A stretch of DNA of 40,011 nt. It comes from CAZYTO01 sp964650405 (lineage in GTDB: Bacteria; Acidobacteriota; Thermoanaerobaculia; Gp7-AA8). Below the pieces are notes generated by a model. It was given only the letters and a program-made list of their open reading frames with translations. It was not told the origin of the DNA and searched no databases. The translations under genes and the position numbers were made by a program. The stretch spans positions 1-40,011 of the forward strand of contig CAZYTO010000012.1 in NCBI GenBank assembly GCA_964650405.1, written 5' to 3'. Of this stretch, positions 17,739 through 26,140 are shown one piece after another (position 1 is the stretch's first letter; each line of letters opens with the position of its first letter).

Positions 17739-18539
17739 TCAGGCGAGCTGCATTCGTCGCTCGGCGTGCAGCGCGGCCGGGGTCAGGCCGGTCAGCGCAC
17801 GCACGTCATCGATCATGTGCGGCTGGTCGTAGAGCCCGGCGTCGAGCGCCAGGGCCGCCCAGTCCGGCTGGGCCATGCCGTCGGCGGCGGCGACCATGTG
17901 GTTCAGACGCAGGATGCGCTGGGTGTGCTTGGCCGAAAGCCCGGTGGTGGCCATCACCGCGCGGCGCAGTTGCCGCTCCGACACCTGGAGCTCCCGCCAG
18001 AGCGTCGACACCGCACCGCCCGCGCGCAGGCGCTCCATCGCACCGTGCGCGATGGTCGTAGCGCGCTCTACCCGGCCCGCCCGCAGGCGCCGCAGCTCGT
18101 TCAGCAGGACGGTCAGCGCCTCGGACGACGAGCGCGAGCGCTCCAGCATCTCGCGCAGCCGCGGCAGGCTCCGCTCTTCGCGCGTTTCGTTGAGGTGCTC
18201 CAGCGGATCGAAGCCCCGCCGGTCCCGCCACCACTCCGCCTGCAGCCGCACCGCCTCCAAGTGCAGCCCTGGCGGCGGGTTGAAAAAGTGAATGGCCGGC
18301 GCCGGACCGATGATCGTGAGCCGCGGGTCGGACACGGCCCCGCTCCCGTCCCGATGCGACCAGAAGCAGATGCTGACCCCCGCCTCCGGCAGCACCCGAT
18401 GCCCCCGCCCCGGAATCGGCCCCTCCCCCTCGGTCCGCGAATAGCACCACGCCACCTCGGCGATCTCCCGCAAGTCCGCCGGCACGCCGTATTCGCGATA
18501 CCCGCCCAGCGCGTGGCGAAGGGAGTCGTCGTGCGTCAT
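17739..18539 (-). CDS. AraC-family transcriptional regulator
   Basis: A 266-residue regulator. The C-terminal third holds two helix-turn-helix segments (LWRELQVSERQLRRAVMATTG and WAALALDAGLYDQPHMIDDV) with the AraC ending ALTGLTPAALHAERR. The N-terminal 150 residues match no ligand domain I can name, with a His/Phe/Pro-rich stretch GPAPAIHFFNPPPGLH. ATG at 18539 gives a normal length. It is 74 bp upstream of the LamG-like gene on the same strand, so that gene could be its target. Confidence 0.88.
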   Translation of the reverse strand: MTHDDSLRHALGGYREYGVPADLREIAEVAWCYSRTEGEGPIPGRGHRVLPEAGVSICFWSHRDGSGAVSDPRLTIIGPAPAIHFFNPPPGLHLEAVRLQAEWWRDRRGFDPLEHLNETREERSLPRLREMLERSRSSSEALTVLLNELRRLRAGRVERATTIAHGAMERLRAGGAVSTLWRELQVSERQLRRAVMATTGLSAKHTQRILRLNHMVAAADGMAQPDWAALALDAGLYDQPHMIDDVRALTGLTPAALHAERRMQLA

Positions 18540-19057
18540 GGCACGCGATTATCGGCGCGAGGCCGTAACGGCGGGGTCACGTGCAGGTGACGCTCGAGTC
18601 AGGGCTTGGAGCTACACGAACGATGGCTCGAGCGCGACCGGAACAGCGCGAGACTGGCACGCGCGGAAGGGTCGCTTCCGCTGGTGCCGTGCGACACGAC
18701 CGGCGCCTGGATCGGTGACCTGACCGCGGCAAAGTGGCCGTTCGAAGCCTACAGTCTGACGTTCGACGGTTCCGAGGCGCCTCCGTCCGAGGGATGTACG
18801 AAGAACTGCGGCAGGGCAAAGGGAATTCACAACTACGTCCGGTTCCCGCAGCAGACTGTCTTCTCGAACCGAATGCTGCCGTTCTTCAAGGCGCACACGT
18901 TGCCGTGAGGATCCTTGCACTGCAAAGTCCGAAGGTGTGACTCAGCCGTCACGCCTGGCTCCGCGTGGACCAGCTTTCCTGGTGCGTGCTATCTTTTCAA
19001 TCTCGTCCACGGTGACCCAGTCATGCTCGGCCCGGGCTGTCTCGAGAATCGGCGAAT
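18540..19057. other. 518-bp gap with no confident gene
   Basis: This stretch separates the AraC gene from a small membrane-protein gene. It contains a TTG-initiated frame at 18606-18908 (100 codons) with no family resemblance and no ribosome binding site; its end (KGIHNYVRFPQQTVFSN) has a protein-like mix, so it may be a decayed gene. A TATCTT hexamer at 18990-18995 is a possible -10 for the gene at 19058. Nothing else is evident. Confidence 0.5.
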
Positions 19058-19336
19058 ATGCGCAAAATTGTTGCTGCCTTCGGCTACATCTTCCTGTTCC
19101 TGTCCCTGCCGGTCGGGTTGCTCATTGGGTTCGCTGTTGTTGCGCCCTTCCTGGGTGGCGAAAGGGTGCAGGTTGTTGCGCTCCTCATCCCGGCGATACC
19201 TTTCGTCCTGATTGGATGGCTTCTTCTTCGCGCCGCAGGTCACACGAAGTCGAAGGAAGTGAACGGCGGTGCGGTCCTCGCACTCCTGGCGGGGATGGTC
19301 GCGACCTTCATCCTGTTCGTGAACATGGCGGGATAG
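19058..19336 (+). CDS. Small membrane protein of unknown function
   Basis: A 92-residue protein that is mostly hydrophobic. Three transmembrane segments are visible: about 5-32 (IVAAFGYIFLFLSLPVGLL), 38-58 (VVALLIPAIPFVLIGWLLL) and 70-90 (GAVLALLAGMVATFILFVN), with a short charged loop HTKSKE between the last two. No family is recognised. It stands between the AraC region and the second Uma2 gene. Codon use and hydrophobic pattern support it as real. Confidence 0.65.
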   Translation: MRKIVAAFGYIFLFLSLPVGLLIGFAVVAPFLGGERVQVVALLIPAIPFVLIGWLLLRAAGHTKSKEVNGGAVLALLAGMVATFILFVNMAG

Positions 19337-19443
19337 CTCGATCCATCGAGCCTCCGTGCAATCCTAGCGACGGGCGATCCGCCGAATCGTGGAGTCGGCC
19401 GTCGCACTCTCTCCGCGACTGCGTGAGGTATGCTGAGCGCAGG

Positions 19444-20010
19444 ATGACCGCGGTCCCGCAATCGCGTCACCGCTACACGTACGAGGAGTACCTCTCGTTC
19501 GAGCGCGACAGCGAAACGAAGCACGAGTACTTCGCGGGCGAGATCTACGCGATGGCGGGAGGCTCGCTGCGACACAGCGCACTCGCCTCCAGGGTCAGCG
19601 GTGCATTGGAGGCTGCCCGCCGGCCCGGATGCATCGCCTTCCAATCGGACATGCGCCTGCGCGTCCTCGCCACCGGCCGCGCGACCTACCCGGACGCAGC
19701 CCTGGTCTGCGGCCCTCCCGAACGCGACCCCGCCGACGCGAAAGGCACGACCATCACCAACCCCACGCTCCTCGTCGAGGTCCTCTCGCCGTCCACGGAA
19801 GAAGTCGACCGCGGCGACAAGTGGCGCGACTATCAGCGGATCCCTTCGCTCCAGGAGTACGTCCTCGTCAGCCAGGCGCCGCGGATCGAGATCTATCGCC
19901 GCCTTCCTTCAGGTACCTGGGAGTACCGCGACTTACGGGAGGGCGCCGTGACGCTCGTGTCAGGCGCGTCGCTCGACCTGTCACTCCTCTACGCCGATCT
20001 TCCGGAATGA
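19444..20010 (+). CDS. Uma2 family endonuclease (copy 2)
   Basis: A 188-residue PD-(D/E)XK protein, a paralogue of the gene at 7669. It shares HRYTYEEYLSFERDSETKHE, AGGSLRHSAL, the Asp of TYPDAALVCG, the Glu of LLVEVLSPSTEEVDR and DYQRIPSLQEYVLVSQ. ATG at 19444 gives the same length as copy 1; the longer frame upstream is not supported. A TATGCT hexamer lies 9 nt before the start. The gene ends 3 nt before the left att repeat of the island at 20014, so it is the last chromosomal gene before the island. Confidence 0.88.
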   Translation: MTAVPQSRHRYTYEEYLSFERDSETKHEYFAGEIYAMAGGSLRHSALASRVSGALEAARRPGCIAFQSDMRLRVLATGRATYPDAALVCGPPERDPADAKGTTITNPTLLVEVLSPSTEEVDRGDKWRDYQRIPSLQEYVLVSQAPRIEIYRRLPSGTWEYRDLREGAVTLVSGASLDLSLLYADLPE

Positions 20011-20013
20011 GGG

Positions 20014-20060
20014 ATTGGCTGTGGCGGCTGGACTCGAACCAGCGACCACCGGATTAACAA
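20014..20060 (-). repeat. Left att repeat (tRNA-Asn 3' half)
   Basis: This copy reproduces the tRNA-Asn T arm, variable region and anticodon-stem 3' side through the anticodon, then stops. Two differences from the intact tRNA lie opposite each other in the T stem (A-U changed to U-A), so pairing is kept. The short frame reading WLWRLDSNQRPPD here is a tRNA artefact, not a protein. Confidence 0.85.
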
Positions 20061-20233
20061 CACGAAGGCGGCCTCCCGCTCTGCGTGGGTGGGTGGCCCC
20101 AAAGTCCAGCGGCGAGAGAATCGGGAGCTTGACCGTTCACTTACAAGAGAGGTGAAGCGCGTTCGCGTGAAAACGACAGAATCGGGCTGAAACTTTGGCG
20201 ATTCAGGCGACGATTCCACAGAATAATGACGTC

Positions 20234-22036
20234 ATGACCGCCATGTACCTCGTCGAAGGCGACTGGATCGCCGAGCAATATCGGATCGTCCGGTACATGA
20301 CTCAGGGCGGGATGGGCGCGATCTATGAAGCCGAGGATCATGGCCCGCCGGGTGCGCACCGCGAGGGCGATGAGGCGAGCGCAAGGCATCGGGTGGTCGT
20401 CAAAACAATTCTCCCGGCGAGGGCAAACGACGCCGATCTTGTGACCCGGTTCGAGCGCGAGGCGCGCATCGGCGGCAGAATCGATCATGAAAACGTCTGC
20501 CACACACACGCCTCGGGGTATCACCCGATCGACCTGCCTGACGGCAGCCGGCGCAACCTCATTTTTCTGGTCATGCCGTTCCTCGAAGGGAAGACTCTCG
20601 CCGCGTTCATCGAGGAAAAAAGAAGGCCGCTGACGATCGCCGAAACGCTGCCGTTGCTGCGGCAGATGGCGAACGGCTTGGCCGCGATTCACAAGGCGGA
20701 CGCCGTTCACCGCGACTTCAAGAGCAGCAACGTTATGCTGATCCACGAGGGCGGTGGGCTGCGCGCGGTGATCCTCGATTTCGGTATCGCGCGTCTCACC
20801 GGATACGACTCGCCCGACGCAGAGACCGAGCCAAAAGCAACGGCTGACGGGGAGTTTCCAGGGACGCGCGCGTTCATGGCGCCGGAGCAGTTCACATCGG
20901 AACCGGTGACGCAGCGTGTGGACGTTTATGCATTCGGGGTGGTGCTGTACAAGATGTTGACGAACCAACTGCCGTTCATCGACTCGAACGTCTACCAGTT
21001 GGTGATGAGGAAGGCGAGCGAGCCGCCACCCGCCCCGGATACATATGTGCCGTCGCTTCGCGGCGCGTGGAGCACGTTTCTGCTGCGGTGCTTGGAGCGG
21101 GATCCGGAAAAGCGGTTTCAGTCGATCCGCGAGTTGCTGGAGGCTGTGCCAGTAGCCGCTGCCCCGCCGCGACCGATTACGGTTGCGACCGATGTACCGG
21201 CGCCGGCTCGCGTCGTCGTGGGCCTCTCGCAGCTTACAGCGATCTTCGAGCAAGGGCTCAAAGCGATCGTGGTCGGCGGCGCGACGGCGAGCGGCAAGTC
21301 GGAGCTCATCGCTGGTTACCAGCGCGCGGACTCGCGGCTTCGGGGACGCGCGCACATGCTCATGTCGCGTTCGTACGATCGCCTTGGCGGCACAGCACCG
21401 GGCGAGGTCTGGTACCAGGTCGCCGGACGACGGCGTGTTTTCGTCGATCCCGCGGGCGAGTTCTTCACGCGCATCAGCCCCCTGTTCCGCTCGCGGCTTC
21501 AATTGCCGGAGCTCACCGAAGCGGATTTCGACTTCATCCGCAACTCCGTCCGGCAACTGGCCGGAATCATTCTTACCGTCGATCTGACGCAGCGGCGGGA
21601 CGGCGCGGCCGAAACATCGTGGCGCGATCAGGAGTTTGACCTCCAGTTTCTGCTCGCGGCATTGCGGTGGCTGCGGTTCGACGGCGCGAGGCGCTCGCCG
21701 GAGATCTCGATCGACGCCGCGATCGCGCATCGCGTGGTGTGGCTGCCGAAGATCGACGTGCCGGTGCTGGTTGCGTTCACGAAAGCGGATCTCCTGGGCC
21801 CATACACCGACTTCAATCCGCTCGAGTTTGCGCAGCAACGCTTGCCGCTGCTCCACGGCGCGCTGCTGACGCACGCGCGGCGTTACCGCTACGACTTCTG
21901 CCACACGATGATCCGCACGGCGGACGGCGACCGGCCCGCTGAGTCGCCGTGCGGCGTTCTGCTACCGTTCGAGTGGCTGCTCGACCCGCCGCTGGGTTGG
22001 GTGCCACGCATGCCGACGCTGAGGGCTATGCGTTGA
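20234..22036 (+). CDS. Ser/Thr protein kinase fused to a GTPase-like domain
   Basis: A 600-residue protein. Residues about 10-305 are a Hanks kinase: Gly loop MTQGGMGAIYE, Lys in VVVKTI, HRDFKSSN, ILDFGIAR and the APE-like MAPEQF. A roughly 45-residue linker leads to a P-loop domain (about 340-590): Walker A GGATASGKSEL, a switch-like VFVDPAGEFF, and VAFTKADLL, the TKxD guanine-specificity motif. The layout fits the conflict-system GTPases named DO-GTPase, by recollection. ATG at 20234 or 20243 is likely; a TTG start at 20195 is possible but lies outside the kinase fold. It overlaps the next gene as TTGA. Proposed role: a nucleotide-gated sensor that phosphorylates a partner. Confidence 0.8.
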   Translation: MTAMYLVEGDWIAEQYRIVRYMTQGGMGAIYEAEDHGPPGAHREGDEASARHRVVVKTILPARANDADLVTRFEREARIGGRIDHENVCHTHASGYHPIDLPDGSRRNLIFLVMPFLEGKTLAAFIEEKRRPLTIAETLPLLRQMANGLAAIHKADAVHRDFKSSNVMLIHEGGGLRAVILDFGIARLTGYDSPDAETEPKATADGEFPGTRAFMAPEQFTSEPVTQRVDVYAFGVVLYKMLTNQLPFIDSNVYQLVMRKASEPPPAPDTYVPSLRGAWSTFLLRCLERDPEKRFQSIRELLEAVPVAAAPPRPITVATDVPAPARVVVGLSQLTAIFEQGLKAIVVGGATASGKSELIAGYQRADSRLRGRAHMLMSRSYDRLGGTAPGEVWYQVAGRRRVFVDPAGEFFTRISPLFRSRLQLPELTEADFDFIRNSVRQLAGIILTVDLTQRRDGAAETSWRDQEFDLQFLLAALRWLRFDGARRSPEISIDAAIAHRVVWLPKIDVPVLVAFTKADLLGPYTDFNPLEFAQQRLPLLHGALLTHARRYRYDFCHTMIRTADGDRPAESPCGVLLPFEWLLDPPLGWVPRMPTLRAMR

Positions 22037-23673
22037 TCCGCAATCCGCAGAATCGCTGGCTGTACGCAGGAGTCGGCTGTGCGCTCGTCGTGGCCGTCGC
22101 AGCAGGCATCGCCTCGTACAGCGCGATGCGCCAAAGAGCCCTCGGCAGCGTCAGCGAGCCAACCCGCGCGCGTCTCGCTGCCGTGACGATCCTGCCGGTG
22201 CGTCTCGCCGCCTTGCAGCGCCAGTGGCTGACAGCGACCTTCGAGCCGCAGTTTCTGGTCGCGCAGGCTGGCCCGCCGCCGTGCGTCGAGAACAAGCAAT
22301 TCTACGGTCTCGACAAGTCGGATCCGGTCGAGCATCTATTGTCGGTCGTGCGGCAGCAGCCGACGAACCGATTCCCCGCCCTGCTCTTGGCGACTGAGCT
22401 GGCGAACGCCGGCAAATTCGACGATGCGGAACACGTGACGATGGAGGCGCTCGTCGCCGGGCCGGACGTCTTCGAAAAAGACCTCCCGCAACTGCAGCTC
22501 TTGACGCTCATCCATCTCCACCACGTGCGCGGCGTGGCGCGGCTGTCGGGCACGCGGTACGAGCCGCCTTGGACGTCGTTGAAAAACGCGATCGGTGGAG
22601 CGGCGCTCCTCGAGGCCAGCCGCCAGCTCGGCAGGCGGCCGGGCGACCCGATCGGCCGCGCGGTGCTGATTCCCAAACCGAATTGCCGGCCGCCTATCCA
22701 AGCAGACGCGTTGTCGGTCGAGGACCTGCGCAACAACCTGCTCGTCGCGTACATGCGCGGCACCTATCGCAACCCGGTAGAGCGGGAGCAGGAACTCGCG
22801 CGAGAGAGCGAGGGAAGCGCGCTCCGGCGCCTCTTAGCCGGACAGCTACGCCTGCAGCGCGCGAACGTGTTTCCAAACGAGTCTGAGCTGTGGGCCTTGT
22901 CGAACGCCGAGCGAATCGTCGATGCGGGAATAACCAGCGATGCACGGCTGAACGTGAACATCGCCCTCGTCATCGACTGGTGGACCGCTCCGGAGCGTTG
23001 TCCCTCCAACCTTTGCACCCCGCAACTCCTCGGCGCGTTGCAACCTCTGCGCACGTCGCTGGTCGAGCGTGGGATTCGCACGCGGAACGTCGCGCCGCAA
23101 CAGAGGGGCGCTTTCGCTCGTGACGTGACCCGCCTGCTAGCGAGCGCGCCAATGGAGCCAGCGGTCGTCGAATCGGCGACCGGCGCGCTGCGGTCATGGT
23201 TGCCACCCTCCGAGGCGGAGGTTCTAGACATGCTTCACGCTGCGGGAGTGATGCAGAGGGAGTTTCCGCGGTGGATCATCGAGGGCCATCCCGAGCCGGC
23301 AATGTCACGGGACGAGACGTTGGAGGAGGCAGCGATGTACGACTATGTTGCGTCGGCGCTGCCGCAGGTCGAATCGTTACGAGGAGCTGAAAAGCGACAC
23401 GCCGTTCGCTTTCTGAAGAGCCTTGACACCGGCGGAGAGATGCCGCCTGCTCTCGACGCGCTGATGCGTCAATTCAGCGGGATGGACCGGTTTCTTATCA
23501 ACCTGACCACGTCGCGATGGTCGCTGGCGGTGCAGTCGATTGCCATCGCCGGGGGCCTGTGGCTGGCGATGGTGTGGTTGCTCGTGCAGATATGGGAGTG
23601 GCGGATGTTTAGGACGGCTCTCTACAAGGTCGAGCTGGATTACTGGCGAAGCGAGCCACATCCGACGGAGTGA
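22033..23673 (+). CDS. Membrane-anchored protein of unknown function, partner of the kinase-GTPase
   Basis: A 546-residue protein with one transmembrane helix near each end: about 10-30 (YAGVGCALVVAVAAGIASYS) and about 505-530 (IAIAGGLWLAMVWLLVQI). Between them is a largely alpha-helical domain with four or more Cys (PPCVENK, KPNCRPP, CPSNLC) that could form disulphides if periplasmic. No family is recognised. TTG at 22033 is taken as start because it overlaps the upstream stop (TTGA) and begins just before the first helix; the longer frame would run inside the kinase gene. Coupling implies it is the effector or target of the kinase-GTPase. Confidence 0.7.
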   Translation: MIRNPQNRWLYAGVGCALVVAVAAGIASYSAMRQRALGSVSEPTRARLAAVTILPVRLAALQRQWLTATFEPQFLVAQAGPPPCVENKQFYGLDKSDPVEHLLSVVRQQPTNRFPALLLATELANAGKFDDAEHVTMEALVAGPDVFEKDLPQLQLLTLIHLHHVRGVARLSGTRYEPPWTSLKNAIGGAALLEASRQLGRRPGDPIGRAVLIPKPNCRPPIQADALSVEDLRNNLLVAYMRGTYRNPVEREQELARESEGSALRRLLAGQLRLQRANVFPNESELWALSNAERIVDAGITSDARLNVNIALVIDWWTAPERCPSNLCTPQLLGALQPLRTSLVERGIRTRNVAPQQRGAFARDVTRLLASAPMEPAVVESATGALRSWLPPSEAEVLDMLHAAGVMQREFPRWIIEGHPEPAMSRDETLEEAAMYDYVASALPQVESLRGAEKRHAVRFLKSLDTGGEMPPALDALMRQFSGMDRFLINLTTSRWSLAVQSIAIAGGLWLAMVWLLVQIWEWRMFRTALYKVELDYWRSEPHPTE

Positions 23674-23756
23674 GGGAACGGCCTGTTCAGAACGCCACAA
23701 CCGTAACATCGTGTCGATTCGGTGCTCGTCAACTCCTTGCAGGCGGTGTAGCGAAG

Positions 23757-23799
23757 TTGGCTGTGGTGACTAATTGGAACCAGCGACCACCGGATTAAC
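23757..23799 (-). repeat. Internal degraded att copy (tRNA-Asn 3' half)
   Basis: Ten bases at one end (TTGGCTGTGG) and the stretch CAGCGACCACCGGATTAAC at the other match the island boundary repeat, with substitutions and a 1-nt deletion between. It shares the CAG form of the left copy, not the CTG of the intact tRNA. It lies in the 282-bp gap between the cargo A stop (23673) and the cargo B operon end (23956), where I see nothing else. It probably marks an earlier integration event. Confidence 0.75.
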
Positions 23800-23955
23800 T
23801 ATCGTTCGCACAGCAGGCGACCCTTGCGTTCTCTCATCAGAGGCGAAGAATCGGCTCGCAACGACGGTTCGGGCGGCATCGTTCGAGCGTTTCATAAAGT
23901 CTTCCCTCGATTGATGTCCGCTAGCAATACGCATGTAGTCGGTCGCGGAGAGCGT

Positions 23956-25020
23956 CTAGGCGCGGCGTTTAACGCGGACGGCGGCTGAGAGTTGGACATC
24001 ACACTCAGCGCAGGCCGGTTCGATGGCGGGCATCGTCGCAGCAAAGTCGTCTGCGGCGGGGAGTGCAACACGCGGAATCCTGCGCTTAAGGAGCTTTTTT
24101 ACACTCTCCCCAAAATCGTGGCGAGTTGCCTGATACATCCCACCGCGAGGCCCGACAAAGCCGCACGTCCACGCGCCGAGCGCTTGGCCGAAGCTGATGG
24201 CGTCGTACAGCGCGTCGCCGTCCGAAAGATCGCGACGCCGCGAAGCGCCAAGGGACCCAAGCCGAAAGAGAATGCCGGCCGTGCACCAATCACCGGCGCC
24301 AGCTGTATCTCGGACGGCGAGGGGTGGGAACGCGCCGAGATCCCTCCATGACTTCCCGTACGTTCGGTATCGGAGACCGGCTGCCCCGCGTGTCTCGATC
24401 ACGAGCGGAGTCGCGTCTGCGTCGCGGATCGCTTCGGCCGGAATCCGATCGGCCGAGACTTTCAGAATATCCGTGACAGCGAGCGCGCGCCGAAGCATTG
24501 CGTAATCACGGATGGATGAGGGCTCACAGACGACGAGGCCACCTGCCTCACGGGCCTGTTCGGCAAGGTAGATCGCTGCAGGCGAAACGCGGTCGAAGAA
24601 GAACACGTTGGGTGCTTGCAGCTGTGCTGGAAGCGTTCGCGCCATATCAAGCGTGATCGGCCTGTACGAGGGCAGGTGCGCACCACAGCTCGGGCACATG
24701 AGGAGGAAGCGATGACCTCGCTCACGCAGCAATTCGACGATCACCGGCGTGGGGGTTGCGGGACCGAGCGTGAGATGGTTTGTATCGACGCCCCACCGCT
24801 TGAGATCCGATGCGACCAGCGAAAACGGCGCGTCCTTCGCGAGACGCCCAAGCGGAACGGACCGCCAGCCGAGATAGCCGAGGATCGTCAGCACGTTGCC
24901 ACAGGTGCCGCCGGCACGAACATCGACGACGTTCGTCGTTTCGTCGACGATGACGTCGAGTGCAATGAGACCCGTGCCAACCACGGTCGGCGGGCTAGCC
25001 TTCGCGTGCTGAGGGCGCAT
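23956..25020 (-). CDS. PfkB/ribokinase-family kinase
   Basis: A 354-residue sugar or nucleoside kinase. The N-terminal VVGTGLIALDVIVDE and RAGGTCGNVLTILGYLGW are PfkB signature 1. The C-terminal VRDTAGAGDWCTAGILF (about 235-251) is signature 2, with the catalytic Asp and anion-hole Gly residues. The lid region CPSCGAHLPSY has two Cys near residue 125. Start ATG at 25020 overlaps the upstream gene by 26 nt and is last in the operon. Substrate is unknown; within this operon a nucleoside, ribose or ribose-phosphate-like compound is a sensible guess. The frame extending right to 25122 lies inside the upstream gene. Confidence 0.82.
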   Translation of the reverse strand: MRPQHAKASPPTVVGTGLIALDVIVDETTNVVDVRAGGTCGNVLTILGYLGWRSVPLGRLAKDAPFSLVASDLKRWGVDTNHLTLGPATPTPVIVELLRERGHRFLLMCPSCGAHLPSYRPITLDMARTLPAQLQAPNVFFFDRVSPAAIYLAEQAREAGGLVVCEPSSIRDYAMLRRALAVTDILKVSADRIPAEAIRDADATPLVIETRGAAGLRYRTYGKSWRDLGAFPPLAVRDTAGAGDWCTAGILFRLGSLGASRRRDLSDGDALYDAISFGQALGAWTCGFVGPRGGMYQATRHDFGESVKKLLKRRIPRVALPAADDFAATMPAIEPACAECDVQLSAAVRVKRRA

Positions 25021-26140
25021 AGCAGTCACCTGCAATCCAGATGTCGAAGAGACGAGTTGAGGGTGGAACCGTCGCCGGGGCTGCGTCGAGGATCTCGTAT
25101 CCTTGGACTTCCACCTGAGCAATCCCGACGTTCATCTTAGCCTCTTTCAGCTCATACGCAACAAGAAGTGCGCCGATCGAAAGCACCTTGCTCGTGAGCG
25201 AGGAGAGAACGACCTTGCAGCCGCCGAGAGGAGCGAGCGCGTCTACGTACTGCAGAGCTGCGCGGCGGATGTGGCGATAGACCTGGAAGGGGTTGCTCTC
25301 AGACGCGTAGATGAAGTTCCGTGGTTCGACGCGGAACTCATCGAAGAGCAGGCGGTGGTATTCGAGGACGAGGTTGTCGGCACGTCGCGGGTCCACCGAT
25401 GGGAACGGCAGGACCGGGCAGATTTCATCCGGTCGCACGAGATCGTTGATTCGCTCGAGCTTCGGGCCTTGGCCCTCCCCGAGGAGAGGGAGCCACAGCC
25501 GGGCGTGCGTCGCGGTCGACTCGAGATCCACACCACCTCGGAAGAGGTGCACGTATTCAGCGGCGTCCGCGATGCCCACGTCGCCGATTCGCTGGTCGAG
25601 CGAGGGGTCTTCTCCAACGACGACGTGAAGGTTGACTGTGCGACTACTCGCGGCGGCGCGATCGATCAGGAAGAGCAACTTCGCAATCAGCGGAAAGTAG
25701 ATGCTCCGCGGCAACGCACTGATATCCACGATGATATCGCCGTAAGCAGTCACCTCATCCTCTCTCTTGAAGACGAGCGCCGCGCTCCGCGAGCTGATGC
25801 GCCGCCGGTCAGCGCTCAGCATCGCGATCGGGTGGCGGCGGATGGCGCCACGGCTGGCGAAGAGCTCTTCAAGGCGCGTTGCGTTCTCTGCGACCCGCTC
25901 CGCATACGCCTGCGACGGCGAATCCGGACCCTCATCGAATTCGAGCAGGAGTGCGTCGCGGCGCCCTTCACCACCGAGCGCGAGGAGTGTCTCGGCGGCG
26001 AAACACATGCGCGGATCGAAGCCGCGGCCGACGACGAGAAGCACGTCCCGCGGCCCTGCCCCGTATCGCTGCGACCAGAAGCGCGATACGTCAGCACCCT
26101 CATGCAGCACGTAGCTGCTCCACCGCTCCGGCACGCTCAT
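24995..26140 (-). CDS. Two-lobed Rossmann-like protein of unknown function
   Basis: A 381-residue cytosolic protein that I cannot place in a named family. The first lobe (about 20-165) looks like alternating beta-alpha units: DVLLVVGRGFDPR near residue 30, DIIVDISALPRSIYFPLI near 137 and VNLHVVVGEDPSL. The second lobe (about 210-381) has NFIYASESNPFQVY, GCKVVLSSLTSKVLSIG and MNVGIAQVEVQGYEI. The Gly-rich first strand and the Asp-containing VDIS strand are reminiscent of ligand-binding Rossmannoid sensors, as in CARF-like domains, but there is no diagnostic motif. ATG at 26140 overlaps the AAA-ATPase stop (ATGA), so it is coupled. It may bind the nucleotide-like product of the pathway. Confidence 0.65.
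   Translation of the reverse strand: MSVPERWSSYVLHEGADVSRFWSQRYGAGPRDVLLVVGRGFDPRMCFAAETLLALGGEGRRDALLLEFDEGPDSPSQAYAERVAENATRLEELFASRGAIRRHPIAMLSADRRRISSRSAALVFKREDEVTAYGDIIVDISALPRSIYFPLIAKLLFLIDRAAASSRTVNLHVVVGEDPSLDQRIGDVGIADAAEYVHLFRGGVDLESTATHARLWLPLLGEGQGPKLERINDLVRPDEICPVLPFPSVDPRRADNLVLEYHRLLFDEFRVEPRNFIYASESNPFQVYRHIRRAALQYVDALAPLGGCKVVLSSLTSKVLSIGALLVAYELKEAKMNVGIAQVEVQGYEILDAAPATVPPSTRLFDIWIAGDCYAPSAREG

Noticed and set aside
19989..20219. Short frames around the left att copy, one reading LWRLDSNQRPPD
   Set aside because: This peptide is a common artefact of reading a tRNA region as protein.
21949..22032. Extended N-terminus of the membrane partner gene
   Set aside because: It lies wholly inside the kinase-GTPase gene; the TTGA overlap start at 22033 is a better fit.
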